A DNA stretch of 64,000 nucleotides, taken from assembly GCA_050043265.1 (NCBI GenBank), contig JBHJIR010000015.1, forward strand, positions 38,195-102,194. Reading direction: 5' to 3'. Under the pieces are notes generated by a model, which saw only the letters and a program-made list of their open reading frames with translations, was not told where the DNA came from and searched no databases. The DNA comes from Pelagibius sp050043265. Lineage in GTDB: Bacteria > Pseudomonadota > Alphaproteobacteria > Kiloniellales > Kiloniellaceae. Within the stretch, counting starts at the first letter, position 1, and each line of letters opens with the position of its first letter. Shown in pieces: positions 10,755 through 19,578 of this stretch. The position numbers were made by a program, and so were the translations under genes.

Positions 10755-11984
10755 TCAGTTCCCCGTTGACGATCCGGTCTTCGCGCCCACCAGACGCTCG
10801 TAGATCGGTGCGTAGCGCGCCACCACCTTGTCCCAGGTGCGTTCGGTCTCGACGAAGCGGCGGCCCTCGTCGCGCATGGCCGTCCAGTCGCCCCGGCGGC
10901 CGATCACCTCGACCAGCTTGGCCGCCAGCGCCCCGGCGTCGTCGGCCGTGAAAAGATAGCCGCGCTGCCCGTCGACCAGCAGTTCCTTGTGGCCGCCGAC
11001 ATCCGAGGCCACCACAATAGAGCCTTGCGCCATCGCCTCCAACGGCTTCAAGGGCGTCACCAGATCGGTCAGCCGCATCTTGTGCCGGGGATAGACGAAC
11101 AGCGTCACGAGATCGTAGTACCGCCGCACCTGGTCGTGCGGGACCCGGCCGGTGAAAATCACCCTGTCGGCGATGCCCAGCCGGTTCACCTGGGCCTCCA
11201 GGCGTTCCTTCTCCGGGCCGCCGCCCACCATCAGCAGCTTGATGTCCGGGCGCTGCGCGAAGAGGCGCGACGCCGCCTCCATCAGCAGGTCCAGGCCCTC
11301 GTAGGCATAGAACGAGCCAATGAAGCCCAGGACGATGCAGCCCTCCAGCCCCAGCGAGCGTTGCAAGTCGGTATCGACGTGGCGTTCCAGGGTGAACCGC
11401 TCGACGTTCACCGCGTTGGGGATCACCGTCACCTTGTCCGCCGGAATGCCGCGTCCCAGGACATCGCGCTTCAGGCCCTCACAGATCATCGTGACCGCGT
11501 CCGCGTGGCGCACCACGAAGGTCTCCAGGGCGCGGGTCGTGCGATAGCGCAGGTCGCCTTCCCGGGCGGTGCCGCCGTCGACGGCGGCGTCCTCCCAAAG
11601 CGTGCGCATCAAGTAGACCACCGGCAGGCGGTGGCGCCGGCCGGCCCGCAAGGCGGGCAGCCCGTTCAGGATCGGCGAATGAGGCTGTAGGATATCGGGC
11701 CGGGTTTCCTCGATGACCTCGTCCAGCCGCTTCAGCGTCGCCCGCATCTGCCAGACTTCGCGCACCAGCGGGATTTTCTGCGACATCTCCGACGGATGCG
11801 GCGTGCGGTAGAAGGTCCAGCCGTCGACCTCGTCGACCGCCCCGTCGAAGCGGTACTGCTTCGGCGTGGTCAGCTGCACCGTGTCCCAGCCGCGCTTGCG
11901 CTGGGCCGCCAGAATGCCGAGCGTCCGGAAGGTATAGCCGCTCTGCAAAGGGAGAGAGTGGTCGAGCAGATGCAAGATCCTCAT
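10755..11984 (-). CDS. Exosortase A-associated glycosyltransferase (TIGR04063, Daro_2409 family)
   Basis: 409 aa GT4 enzyme. The ATG at 11984 follows a GGGGAGGGA ribosome site; the longer open frame to 12101 overlaps the upstream dehydrogenase and lacks family similarity. N-terminus MRILHLLDHSLPLQSGYTFR is the hallmark of this subfamily; the donor-site region contains FIGSFYAYEGLDLLM and VTPLKPLEAMAQGSIVVASD. It acts in the cytoplasm on the lipid-linked repeat unit; the sugar is unknown. Second gene of the leftward operon, 38 bases after the dehydrogenase stop. Confidence 0.88.
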   Translation of the reverse strand: MRILHLLDHSLPLQSGYTFRTLGILAAQRKRGWDTVQLTTPKQYRFDGAVDEVDGWTFYRTPHPSEMSQKIPLVREVWQMRATLKRLDEVIEETRPDILQPHSPILNGLPALRAGRRHRLPVVYLMRTLWEDAAVDGGTAREGDLRYRTTRALETFVVRHADAVTMICEGLKRDVLGRGIPADKVTVIPNAVNVERFTLERHVDTDLQRSLGLEGCIVLGFIGSFYAYEGLDLLMEAASRLFAQRPDIKLLMVGGGPEKERLEAQVNRLGIADRVIFTGRVPHDQVRRYYDLVTLFVYPRHKMRLTDLVTPLKPLEAMAQGSIVVASDVGGHKELLVDGQRGYLFTADDAGALAAKLVEVIGRRGDWTAMRDEGRRFVETERTWDKVVARYAPIYERLVGAKTGSSTGN

Positions 11985-12022
11985 CGCCGTCCCTCCCCGC
12001 TCCCCCAAGATCCGGTCATCGC

Positions 12023-13339
12023 CTACCAGCAGATGCCTTCGTAGTCCGCGCCGGAAAGCTGCTGCAGTTCGGCGACGCCCTGCAGATCGATCACGCTGCA
12101 CCCGTTCGCCGCGGCGGCAATGGCCGGGATGGCGTCCTTGGGGGCATGGCCGATGACGATGGTCCGGGCCCCGTCCAGCGTTGCCTCGACGGAGTTGCTC
12201 ACCAGCCGGTCGAGGTGCGGAATCTCGCGTTCGATGTACTCCAGGTTGGTGCCGGTGAGACGCGCGAGGTCCACCGACCGGTCGAAGATCGCCAGCTCGA
12301 AGCCCTTGCCGATCAGGCGCTCGGCCAGGGTCACGAGGGGCGACTCCCGCAGGTCGTCGGTGCCCGGCTTGAAGGCCAGGCCGAACAGCGCGATCTTGCG
12401 GCGGCCGCGTCGTTGGATCATCTCGAAGGCGCGGTCGATGTGCCGGTCGTTACTGGCCAGCACGTGATCGAGCATCGGCAGGCTCAGGTTGACGTCCTTC
12501 GCCATGTCGGCGATGGCCCTCAGTTCCTTGGGCAGGCAGGACCCGCCGAAGGCGAAGCCGGGGCGCAGGTAGGCCGGCGAGATGTTGAGGTCGCGGTCCT
12601 CGCAGAAGATCCGCATCGCGTCGCGGCCATCGATGCCGTTCGCCTTCATCAGGGCGCCCATCTCGTTGGCAAAGGCGATCTTCACCGCATGATACGCGTT
12701 GCAGGCGTATTTCAGAGACTCCGCCGTGCTGGAGGAGGTCCCGATGAGCGGCGCCTGGATGCCGGCGTAGAGCCCTTCGGCGCCGGGGCTGCCGGCGTCG
12801 CCGACCGAACCGATCACCGTGAAGGGCGGAGTGAAGAAATCCTTCACGGCCGCGCCTTCGCGCAGGAACTCCGGGTTGAAGCACAACTCCAGGCCGTCGC
12901 CCAGACGCCGGCCGGCCGCCTTCTCCAGCGCCGGGGCGATGCGCCGTTCCGTCGTTCCGGGCATGACCGTGCTGCGCACCACAACGCTGTGGGGCGTGGT
13001 CTTTTTCTGCACCGCCTCGCCGATCGCCGCGATCACGGCATCCAGTGCCCCCAGGGACTGCTTGCCGTCCGGGCCGGTCGGCGTGCCGACCGAGATCAGC
13101 GAGATGTCGCTGTCCAGCACCGCGCCCACCGCGTCGTCCGTCGCCGAAATGCGGCCGGATGCCTGGGCCTCGGCCATCAGCTCCGTCAGCCCTTCTTCGA
13201 CGACCGGCGTGCCGCCCGAGTTGATGGTGTCGATCTTGCCCCGGTTGACGTCGACCCCGGTCACCGTGTGGCCCAGGCGCGCGAAGCAGGCGCCGGACAC
13301 GGCTCCGACGTAGCCCATGCCGAAAATGGAAACTTTCAT
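12023..13339 (-). CDS. Nucleotide-sugar 6-dehydrogenase (GDP-mannose/UDP-sugar type)
   Basis: 438 aa. Rossmann motif GMGYVGAVSG at 7-16, the VGTPTGPDG stretch near 84-92, and the catalytic cysteine in GFAFGGSCLPKE, which falls at Cys268, the same number as in GDP-mannose dehydrogenase AlgD. It oxidises a nucleotide hexose to the uronic acid with 2 NAD+. AlgD-like residues and the local manC and PMI genes favour GDP-mannose. UDP-ManNAc (WecC-like) is the alternative because a wecB gene lies at 21671-22798. Start ATG at 13339; upstream extension of the frame to 13513 has no family similarity. First gene of the leftward operon. Confidence 0.85.
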   Translation of the reverse strand: MKVSIFGMGYVGAVSGACFARLGHTVTGVDVNRGKIDTINSGGTPVVEEGLTELMAEAQASGRISATDDAVGAVLDSDISLISVGTPTGPDGKQSLGALDAVIAAIGEAVQKKTTPHSVVVRSTVMPGTTERRIAPALEKAAGRRLGDGLELCFNPEFLREGAAVKDFFTPPFTVIGSVGDAGSPGAEGLYAGIQAPLIGTSSSTAESLKYACNAYHAVKIAFANEMGALMKANGIDGRDAMRIFCEDRDLNISPAYLRPGFAFGGSCLPKELRAIADMAKDVNLSLPMLDHVLASNDRHIDRAFEMIQRRGRRKIALFGLAFKPGTDDLRESPLVTLAERLIGKGFELAIFDRSVDLARLTGTNLEYIEREIPHLDRLVSNSVEATLDGARTIVIGHAPKDAIPAIAAAANGCSVIDLQGVAELQQLSGADYEGICW

Positions 13340-13862
13340 ACCCGTCCCACAACTGTCTCTGAAATCATCAAATCTGCACGCCACCCCCCACGCGGCAGCC
13401 CCCGGCCAAGCGCCGAATGATGCCGAATGATAAGGAGCCGGCACCCGGTCCTGCCGCATCCGGAACAGGGTGCATACCGCCGAAGGGCCAATGAAGTCAA
13501 AAGACCATCTCAATCATAGTCCGCCCCCCTCCCAATGCCCCACCCCGCCGGCCCGGGACGGCGCCATTCTGGCCTTCCCGACAGCAATTTGATAGGCTAT
13601 CAGTCTGGTTCTGCGCCGGCTGGCGACGGTCTGCACCGAATATGGAAAGGGATTTGCTCTGCTTTCGTTCCCGCAGTCAATCTTGCAGACTGGCTTGCAG
13701 GGTGGCGATCCGTCCTCAAGACGGGCTGCAGCAGCCTCCTGCACTTCCGGGTGGCAAAGCGTTCATGCAAAAGCCGTCGATTGGAAGCGCCCCTAAGCCG
13801 GCGAACGCACAGTGTCCGCAAGTCACTTTCGCAATACTGCGCCAATTTATGGACAATGATAC
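13340..13862. other. Divergent intergenic region, 523 bases
   Basis: Separates the leftward dehydrogenase operon from the rightward ligase operon and should hold both promoters. It contains a sigma-54-like element (13643-13658) and one copy of a GCGCCCCTAAGCC motif (13787-13803). Short open frames here show no recognisable protein. Confidence 0.6.
13643..13658 (+). promoter_or_regulatory. Possible sigma-54 promoter for the O-glycosylation ligase operon
   Basis: TGGAAAGGGATTTGCT has the invariant GG and GC with 10-base spacing and a good -12 half (TTTGCT); the -24 half lacks CAC. It lies about 200 bases upstream of the ATG at 13863. Confidence 0.35.
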
Positions 13863-15203
13863 ATGCGTGACATCTTCATTGTCCTCGCCTGCTTTTCCAC
13901 AATACCTCTAACGTTACTTAGGCCGCACATCGGTATTCTTGCCTGGTGCTGGATCTCTTACATGAACCCCCATCGACTGAGTTGGGGCTTTGCCTATGAC
14001 GCGCGCCTGGCCCTGGTGGTTGCGGCGGCGACTCTCTTTGCCTGGATGATTTCGAAGGAAACCAAGCGGATCCAGATCAATGCCGTAACGGGCCTGCTGC
14101 TCGCCTACCTCTTCTGGATGTCGTTTGCCAACCTCTTCGCGCTGGTGCCGGACCTCGCTTTCGACAAGTGGGAGGAAATCGTCAAGATCCTCGTGATGAC
14201 CTTCATCGCGATGATCCTGATCAACAACCGCGAGCGGCTGCACGCCTTCATCTGGGTGATCATCGCCTCCCTGATGTTCTTCGGCGTCAAAGGCGGGATC
14301 TTTACCATTCTCTCCGGCGGCTCGTACCACGTCTGGGGGCCTCCGGGCAGCTTCATCGAGGACAACAACGCGCTCGCCATGGCGCTGCTGATGGTCCTGC
14401 CCCTGCTGTGGTACCTGCAGATCCATTCGGAATCGAAGCTGCTTCGCCTGACCCTCTTTGCAAGCCTCGGGCTTTTTGCGTTCTCTATCATCGGCAGCCA
14501 GTCCAGAGGCGCCTTTCTCGGGTCCGTCATGATGATGGGCTTTCTGGTCCTGAAGTCGCGCCGGCGCGTGATGTTCGGCGTCACCATCGTGGCGGTCCTG
14601 ATCGTCGCCGCCGCCTTCGTGCCGGATACCTGGATCGACCGGATGAGGACGATCGAGACCTATCAGGAGGACGGCTCGGCGATGACGCGTCTCGAGGTGT
14701 GGGGCTTCGCGGTCAAGATCGCGCTCGACCATCCGATTTTCGGCGGCGGCTTCAGGGTGTCGTACGACGACAGCATTTTCCTGCGTTACATTCCGGATGC
14801 GTTGACCGGCGGCGGCCGGAACTTCCACAGTATCTATTTCGAGGTCCTGGGCGAGCTCGGCTTCATCGGCCTGGGCCTGTTCCTGGCCCTGATGGCCGCC
14901 GCGTGGCGGGCCGGCAGCTGGACGATCAAGCGCACCGCGCACAACCCCGAGCTCACCTGGGCCAACGACCTCGCGCGCATGACCCAGGTCTCACTGGTCG
15001 GCTATGCGACGGCCGGCGCGTTTCAGAATCTCGCCTTCTTCGATCTCTATTTTCATCTGGTCGCCATTCTTTTCATTACGCAGCAGGTTGTGGCCAGGTC
15101 CCTCAATCCCGATCCTGCCGGCGCCAGGAAGTTCCAACCGGCGCCGGTGCCTGCACGGGCGATAGGGGCAAAGGTGATGCCGCGCCGGGTCGGCACCAAA
15201 TGA
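13863..15203 (+). CDS. Exosortase A-associated O-antigen ligase-like protein (TIGR03097)
   Basis: 446 aa integral membrane protein with about ten hydrophobic segments and a large periplasmic loop containing HVWGPPGSFIEDNNALAM and, later, HPIFGGGFRVSYDD, both typical of the Wzy/WaaL-like family tied to exosortase A loci. Members are predicted to transfer lipid-linked glycan to an acceptor, possibly protein, in the periplasm; they could alternatively act as the EPS polymerase. No other Wzy candidate is obvious in the window. Its stop overlaps the next gene's start (ATGA), so the secreted protein encoded downstream is co-translated. Confidence 0.88.
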   Translation: MRDIFIVLACFSTIPLTLLRPHIGILAWCWISYMNPHRLSWGFAYDARLALVVAAATLFAWMISKETKRIQINAVTGLLLAYLFWMSFANLFALVPDLAFDKWEEIVKILVMTFIAMILINNRERLHAFIWVIIASLMFFGVKGGIFTILSGGSYHVWGPPGSFIEDNNALAMALLMVLPLLWYLQIHSESKLLRLTLFASLGLFAFSIIGSQSRGAFLGSVMMMGFLVLKSRRRVMFGVTIVAVLIVAAAFVPDTWIDRMRTIETYQEDGSAMTRLEVWGFAVKIALDHPIFGGGFRVSYDDSIFLRYIPDALTGGGRNFHSIYFEVLGELGFIGLGLFLALMAAAWRAGSWTIKRTAHNPELTWANDLARMTQVSLVGYATAGAFQNLAFFDLYFHLVAILFITQQVVARSLNPDPAGARKFQPAPVPARAIGAKVMPRRVGTK

Positions 15204-16534
15204 GACCGCGTTCGGTCGCGCTCCGGATTACCGCGGCGTACATCGCCTCCGCCACGATGTTCGCAACCCTATCCGGCGCGGCGGCCGAAGACCGGCAACC
15301 GAACCCGCTGGACAAGGCGATTGCGGCGCTGGCGCCCGGCCAGTTCGCCACGCTGGAGACCCTCGACATCGACCCGACATTGCTGTCGGTCGGTTCCAGC
15401 GGCAGCGTGTTCGGCTTTACCGAAGACATCAAGTGGGACCCGATATCGGAACAGCTGTTCTATCTGGGCAGCGATCACGGCGGCCCTGCGCAATTCGCCG
15501 TGTACGCGGCGGCGACCAACACCTGGCGGCGCGAGGCAAGACAGCCCTGGTTCTTCTCGGGCGCCGGCGGCGCCAGCCACGGATACGACCACTCCGCCAT
15601 CGATCCGAACGGCCGGGCGTTCTACAACCGGCCCGCCGGCTTCACCAATGCTTATCGCTTCGACATCGACAAGCAGACATGGTCGGAGACACCGTCCTTC
15701 AAGACCGATCTGGAGTACAATCAGTGCTGCTCCGCCCTGGAGTATTTCCCGGAACTGGGCGGGCTCGTCTTCGTCTCGGTGGAACGCGCCGTCGTCAATG
15801 CGGCCGTCCTGTTGCTGAAGGACGGCGCGCCGACGTGGCAGCGCCTCGCCAGCAATCTTCCCATGGGGAATTATCACAACTTCGCTGAATACAATCCCGT
15901 CCACCAGGTGCTGGTTTTCGGCGGCGGCAACGGATCCAAGGCGCTCTACAAGCTGGACGGCCAGGGGAAGGTCACGCGGCTGAAGGATGCGCCCGTCCTG
16001 CTGGGGATTCAGCAGTCCGTGTTCACCGTCGACCCGGCCAGCGGGGACTATCTCGTGTTCACCAAAGGCGGCAAGTTCTACAGCTATGACGTCACCACGG
16101 ATCACTGGAGCCTGCAGGACGTTGCCGTCCCCATCTGGACCTCCGCCTACGGCAACCCGATCCATGGCGTGGTCGCCACGCCCTTGACGTCCTACGGGGC
16201 AACGCTGTTCGTGACCTGCGAGTACAATGCCGGGTGCCGCGTCACGCTCTACCGGCATTCCGCTGCCGACGAGGACCCCCGGGCCTACTTTCCGACGGCA
16301 TCCTTGGCGGTATCGCCGCCCTTGGTCCGGCCCGGCGAGGAGGCCACATTGTCGTGGAGCAGCGAGGGCGCGACCCGCTGCACAGCCGATTGGACGGCGC
16401 AGGGCAGCACGCGGGGTGAAGAGACCGTCCATCCGACCGCGACGACCGTCTATGCGGTGACCTGTTCGGCGGGCCGCTTCGCCTCCACCGCTTCCGTCTC
16501 CCTGGCCGTGTCCGGCCCGGCGCCCGGCAACTAG
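15200..16534 (+). CDS. Secreted kelch/beta-propeller-like protein with C-terminal Ig-like domain
   Basis: 444 aa, translationally coupled to the ligase gene by a 4-base ATGA overlap. A signal peptide spans about residues 1-29 (ending SGAAA). Residues about 50-350 contain recurring Gly-rich beta-strand motifs (FYLGSDHGG, YHNFAEYNPVHQVLVFGGGNG) consistent with a six- or seven-bladed propeller. Residues about 360-440 (SPPLVRPGEEATLSWSSEG, then TVYAVTCSAG) resemble an Ig-like fold of the kind found next to carbohydrate-active domains. No catalytic motif is recognised. A role in binding or processing the exported glycan is suggested by coupling alone. Convergent with 16543-19191, whose product also looks propeller-like. 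Confidence 0.7.
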   Translation: MRPRSVALRITAAYIASATMFATLSGAAAEDRQPNPLDKAIAALAPGQFATLETLDIDPTLLSVGSSGSVFGFTEDIKWDPISEQLFYLGSDHGGPAQFAVYAAATNTWRREARQPWFFSGAGGASHGYDHSAIDPNGRAFYNRPAGFTNAYRFDIDKQTWSETPSFKTDLEYNQCCSALEYFPELGGLVFVSVERAVVNAAVLLLKDGAPTWQRLASNLPMGNYHNFAEYNPVHQVLVFGGGNGSKALYKLDGQGKVTRLKDAPVLLGIQQSVFTVDPASGDYLVFTKGGKFYSYDVTTDHWSLQDVAVPIWTSAYGNPIHGVVATPLTSYGATLFVTCEYNAGCRVTLYRHSAADEDPRAYFPTASLAVSPPLVRPGEEATLSWSSEGATRCTADWTAQGSTRGEETVHPTATTVYAVTCSAGRFASTASVSLAVSGPAPGN

Positions 16535-16542
16535 AGGGGCAA

Positions 16543-19191
16543 CTAGAGCGGGCTGGCGATCTGCTCTGTCGAGACGATCAGTTCGTCGTACCAGATGTTT
16601 CCGACGGCGTGGTCCTGTGTCGGATTCTTAGCCGTCATATAGGGAAGCAGCCAGATCTTGCCGTAACGGTCCGCCGGATTCTCCGGTACCGGCAGCGTGA
16701 ACTTCTTGTCGATGATGACCCGCTGCGGCTCTCCCTCCGGCGAACTCCACACGGTGACCCGGCTCGGGGCGCCGCCATCGCTTTCCTTCTTGCCCCAGTC
16801 ACCGACCTGCAGACGGACCTGCACGGTGATCCACGTGTCGGACTCCAGCGTGTAACAGTTCGGCCCCGTCCTGCTCGGGCCGCCCCCCGGCGGGTGATAC
16901 TGACAGCTGTATTCGCCATCGGGCTGGTATTCGAAGTTATACGGCGGCAGGCTTTTCTCGAAGGCCTGATACAAGCCGCAGGCGTAGTAGCCCTGCAGCA
17001 TATGATTCGCCGAGTGGTTCAGGACGATCTCCAGCGCCGTGCAGGAGTCGGTCGACCGGGTGCTGAGGTCCCTGTCGCCGGTTGACAGGATCATCAGCTT
17101 GAACGCCGTCGACCCCTTGGCACCCTGTTTGAATACCAGCCTTTCTTTCTTATAGCCGGGGCTGTTCGGGTCGCAGTCGACATACAGAAGGCTGCACGAC
17201 GCGCGCCAGCGGAACTGCAGATAGAAGACATCGTTGGGACCGAACTGCCGGCTCAGGTCATCCGAGAAATTGGTCGCAAAGGTGCCGCCCGCTCCGGCGC
17301 CCGAGAGCGGCGGATAGACAAAGTGCAGAGCCCCCGTGCCCGATGCCTTGACCGTCCGGTCGATCTGCGGCAATTGCGCTCCCGCGACCTTGCCGACCGC
17401 ATCGTTGGCGACGCCCCGCCAGTGGCGCCACCAGGTCTTGGTGGGGATTCCCTGGCTGCCATCGGGGTTGGCGCGCTGCACCAGCTTCCCGCTTTCGTCG
17501 CGGACATAGGGACCTTCGCTGTCCAGCGGATCGCAGAAGATGACGCCCGGTGCCTTGCAGCGCTCCTCGAAGCTGGCGAAGTCGGTTATCCGCCCCTTGC
17601 TCGTCCTGGCTGCCGCCCTCGCGGCGGCATCGCTTTTCGGCGGCGCGCTCGGGGCGGCCTGCGCAGCGACCAGCGTCGCCTTCGTCGGCTTGCCCGGGGG
17701 ACGCACCGTCGGCGAACACCGCGCCGAAGCGGCTTTGGCCCCGGCGCCGCCGGATGCTCCCGGCAGGCGGTACAGCCAGACGCAGCCCGCTTCGGAATCG
17801 ACGCCCCAGAAGGCGTCCAAGGCGTCGATATAGCCCCATCGGCCGTAGAGTCCATCGCCGCTCGCCGTCGGGTGGCGTCCGCCCACGGCGATGCTGGTGA
17901 GGGTCGGCTGGGCCTTTTTTTCAAGGGGGCCGTCAAGAGGCCCGTAGAGCGCGATGTCCCCGCCACCGTCCCACATCACCAGACGGCGGCTTGGCTTATG
18001 AACCGCGATGCCGGCAACACCGCTGTGCGCGGCGAGGCGTTCCGGCTGCCCCAAGGGGCCTTCGCGCGGCACCGCGATGCCGAACAGGCCGTCGCCGTTG
18101 AGAAAGTAGAATTTTCGGGAGTCGGGGTCGAACACCCCGTTCGCCCTCCCCAGGTCGGGGAACGGCTCCGACTTGCGCACCACGGCCCATGTCGCCGGGT
18201 CGATCGCGACGAAGCTGTCGCCCGTCATCACCAGGACCTGCTGCGTCTCCGGGTCATAGCCTGTCGCGCCCCCCGCCACCGGGTCGAGCTGGGGCTGGGC
18301 AACGGCGGCGCCGGAGGTGACGTCGACCACCGAGACGATCCCCCGCGTGACGGCCTGCCCGCCGCAGAAAGGCGATACGCCCGAATGGAATATGACGTCG
18401 CTTCCCGGGACCTGCAGGACGCCGTCGTAGAGCTGCAGGGCCGGCGGCCCCGTTTCCGGGGCCGGGCAACCACCAGCGCCGCCCGGCTTACGCGCAAAGG
18501 ACCGGGAGAGCCGCTGCGGCGCATGCTCCTCCTGCCAGGCCAAGGTGCGGAAATCAAAAGTGTAGGTCGCATTGCCGCCGTACTCGGTGCCGCCACCGGC
18601 GGCCACCAGACGCAACCGGCCATTCACCGCATCCCAGGCGAGCCCATTCCGCGCCGCGAGAGCCGCTTTGCCGTTCGCACAATGGATCTCGGCGCAGAGG
18701 GCATCCCCGGCCTCCCCGGCAAGCAACGGCGATAACCCCGTGCCCGGCACCACGGCAAATCCGCCCGCCCGGGGCAGGAAGGGCCGCACAGCGCCGTAAA
18801 GCTCCGCCGACTGCTCGGGTCTCGGCCTTGGCGGCGTATCGACTTCCACGGCCTTCTTGAGGCTCACTTTCGCAGCCGGCGCCTTCTGGCTCTTCCTGGC
18901 ATCGGGGGCCGTGGCAGTGCCTTTTCCGGCAGCGGCAACCGGGGCGTCGGCTGGCTCGGCCGTTGGCGCCCCGCGCGCTTCATCGTCCGCGTTGCCCCGC
19001 ACCGTCGGGGCCGGCGGCAGGTGGAGCACCTGCGGCGCCGACGGCAACCCGGCCGCCGGTTGCTGGGCATCGGCGGCATTGTCTGTCGCGCCAACGAGAC
19101 AAAGGGACCCGACGACGGCGCCCACCAAAAGGGACGTCAGACCGGATTGAAAACCATGCCCGGATTGAAAGCCATGCAATGTGAAGCGCAT
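16543..19191 (-). CDS. Large secreted protein: propeller-like N-half, jelly-roll-like C-half
   Basis: 882 aa from the ATG at 19191 (a GTG at 19197 is in frame). A signal peptide is followed by a Pro/Ala-rich linker. Residues about 140-480 carry repeats such as RNGLAWDAVNGRLRLVAAGG and TGYDPETQQVLVMTGDSF, propeller-like as in the neighbour at 15200. The C-terminal ~350 residues (from GVIFCDPLDSEGPYV, including GALHFVYPPL, FYLQFRWRASC and TWITVQVRLQVGDW) resemble the concanavalin-like sandwich of polysaccharide lyases or glycan-binding domains; several cysteines suggest disulfides. The signal region contains a tandem HGFQSG duplication (19142-19177). Function unknown; a secreted EPS-binding or EPS-modifying protein is the best guess. 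Confidence 0.65.
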   Translation of the reverse strand: MRFTLHGFQSGHGFQSGLTSLLVGAVVGSLCLVGATDNAADAQQPAAGLPSAPQVLHLPPAPTVRGNADDEARGAPTAEPADAPVAAAGKGTATAPDARKSQKAPAAKVSLKKAVEVDTPPRPRPEQSAELYGAVRPFLPRAGGFAVVPGTGLSPLLAGEAGDALCAEIHCANGKAALAARNGLAWDAVNGRLRLVAAGGGTEYGGNATYTFDFRTLAWQEEHAPQRLSRSFARKPGGAGGCPAPETGPPALQLYDGVLQVPGSDVIFHSGVSPFCGGQAVTRGIVSVVDVTSGAAVAQPQLDPVAGGATGYDPETQQVLVMTGDSFVAIDPATWAVVRKSEPFPDLGRANGVFDPDSRKFYFLNGDGLFGIAVPREGPLGQPERLAAHSGVAGIAVHKPSRRLVMWDGGGDIALYGPLDGPLEKKAQPTLTSIAVGGRHPTASGDGLYGRWGYIDALDAFWGVDSEAGCVWLYRLPGASGGAGAKAASARCSPTVRPPGKPTKATLVAAQAAPSAPPKSDAAARAAARTSKGRITDFASFEERCKAPGVIFCDPLDSEGPYVRDESGKLVQRANPDGSQGIPTKTWWRHWRGVANDAVGKVAGAQLPQIDRTVKASGTGALHFVYPPLSGAGAGGTFATNFSDDLSRQFGPNDVFYLQFRWRASCSLLYVDCDPNSPGYKKERLVFKQGAKGSTAFKLMILSTGDRDLSTRSTDSCTALEIVLNHSANHMLQGYYACGLYQAFEKSLPPYNFEYQPDGEYSCQYHPPGGGPSRTGPNCYTLESDTWITVQVRLQVGDWGKKESDGGAPSRVTVWSSPEGEPQRVIIDKKFTLPVPENPADRYGKIWLLPYMTAKNPTQDHAVGNIWYDELIVSTEQIASPL
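19142..19177. repeat. Two-copy 18-base in-frame tandem repeat
   Basis: Copies 19142-19159 and 19160-19177 differ at one base (CCGGATTGAAAACCATGC versus CCGGATTGAAAGCCATGC). They encode HGFQSG twice within the signal peptide of the large secreted protein. Confidence 0.9.
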
Positions 19192-19578
19192 CGCCACGCT
19201 CCGTTATTTAACAAAATGGAAGTTATATTGTTTTCTCACAGTCAATCTTCCGCAATTCCTCCACAATACAGAGAACAAACTTTCCTCCGCGAAGCAGAAA
19301 ATGACGTCAGGCAGAATGAGAACGAGCTTTTCCTTAGGGGGTTATTCCCGGCCAACAGGGCGTCCAGGCTCCCGGCAATCGCCTTTCAACAATCGCACTT
19401 TGACCCGTCAGCGTCCAGGGCCCCGGATTGACGCCGTAAAAGGCCGAACCGCACAGATTTCCCCGGCAGGCCCCCTGCTTTCCCCGGCAGACCCGCTGCA
19501 CCGCCGCCGCCGTGCACTTCGGGGCGCCGGGCGAGGCCCGCGTTGAACCCTGGCGCATTTCATGGTACCGGACCCCTT
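19192..19578. other. Divergent intergenic region, 387 bases
   Basis: AT-richer near 19200-19320, as expected for promoters of the two flanking secreted-protein genes. No RpoN element, RNA gene or credible coding frame was found. Confidence 0.5.

Noticed and set aside
14168..15199. Upstream extension of the 15200-16534 frame within the ligase gene
   Set aside because: Arg/Pro-rich out-of-frame translation of the ligase; the signal peptide and ATGA overlap place the true start at 15200.
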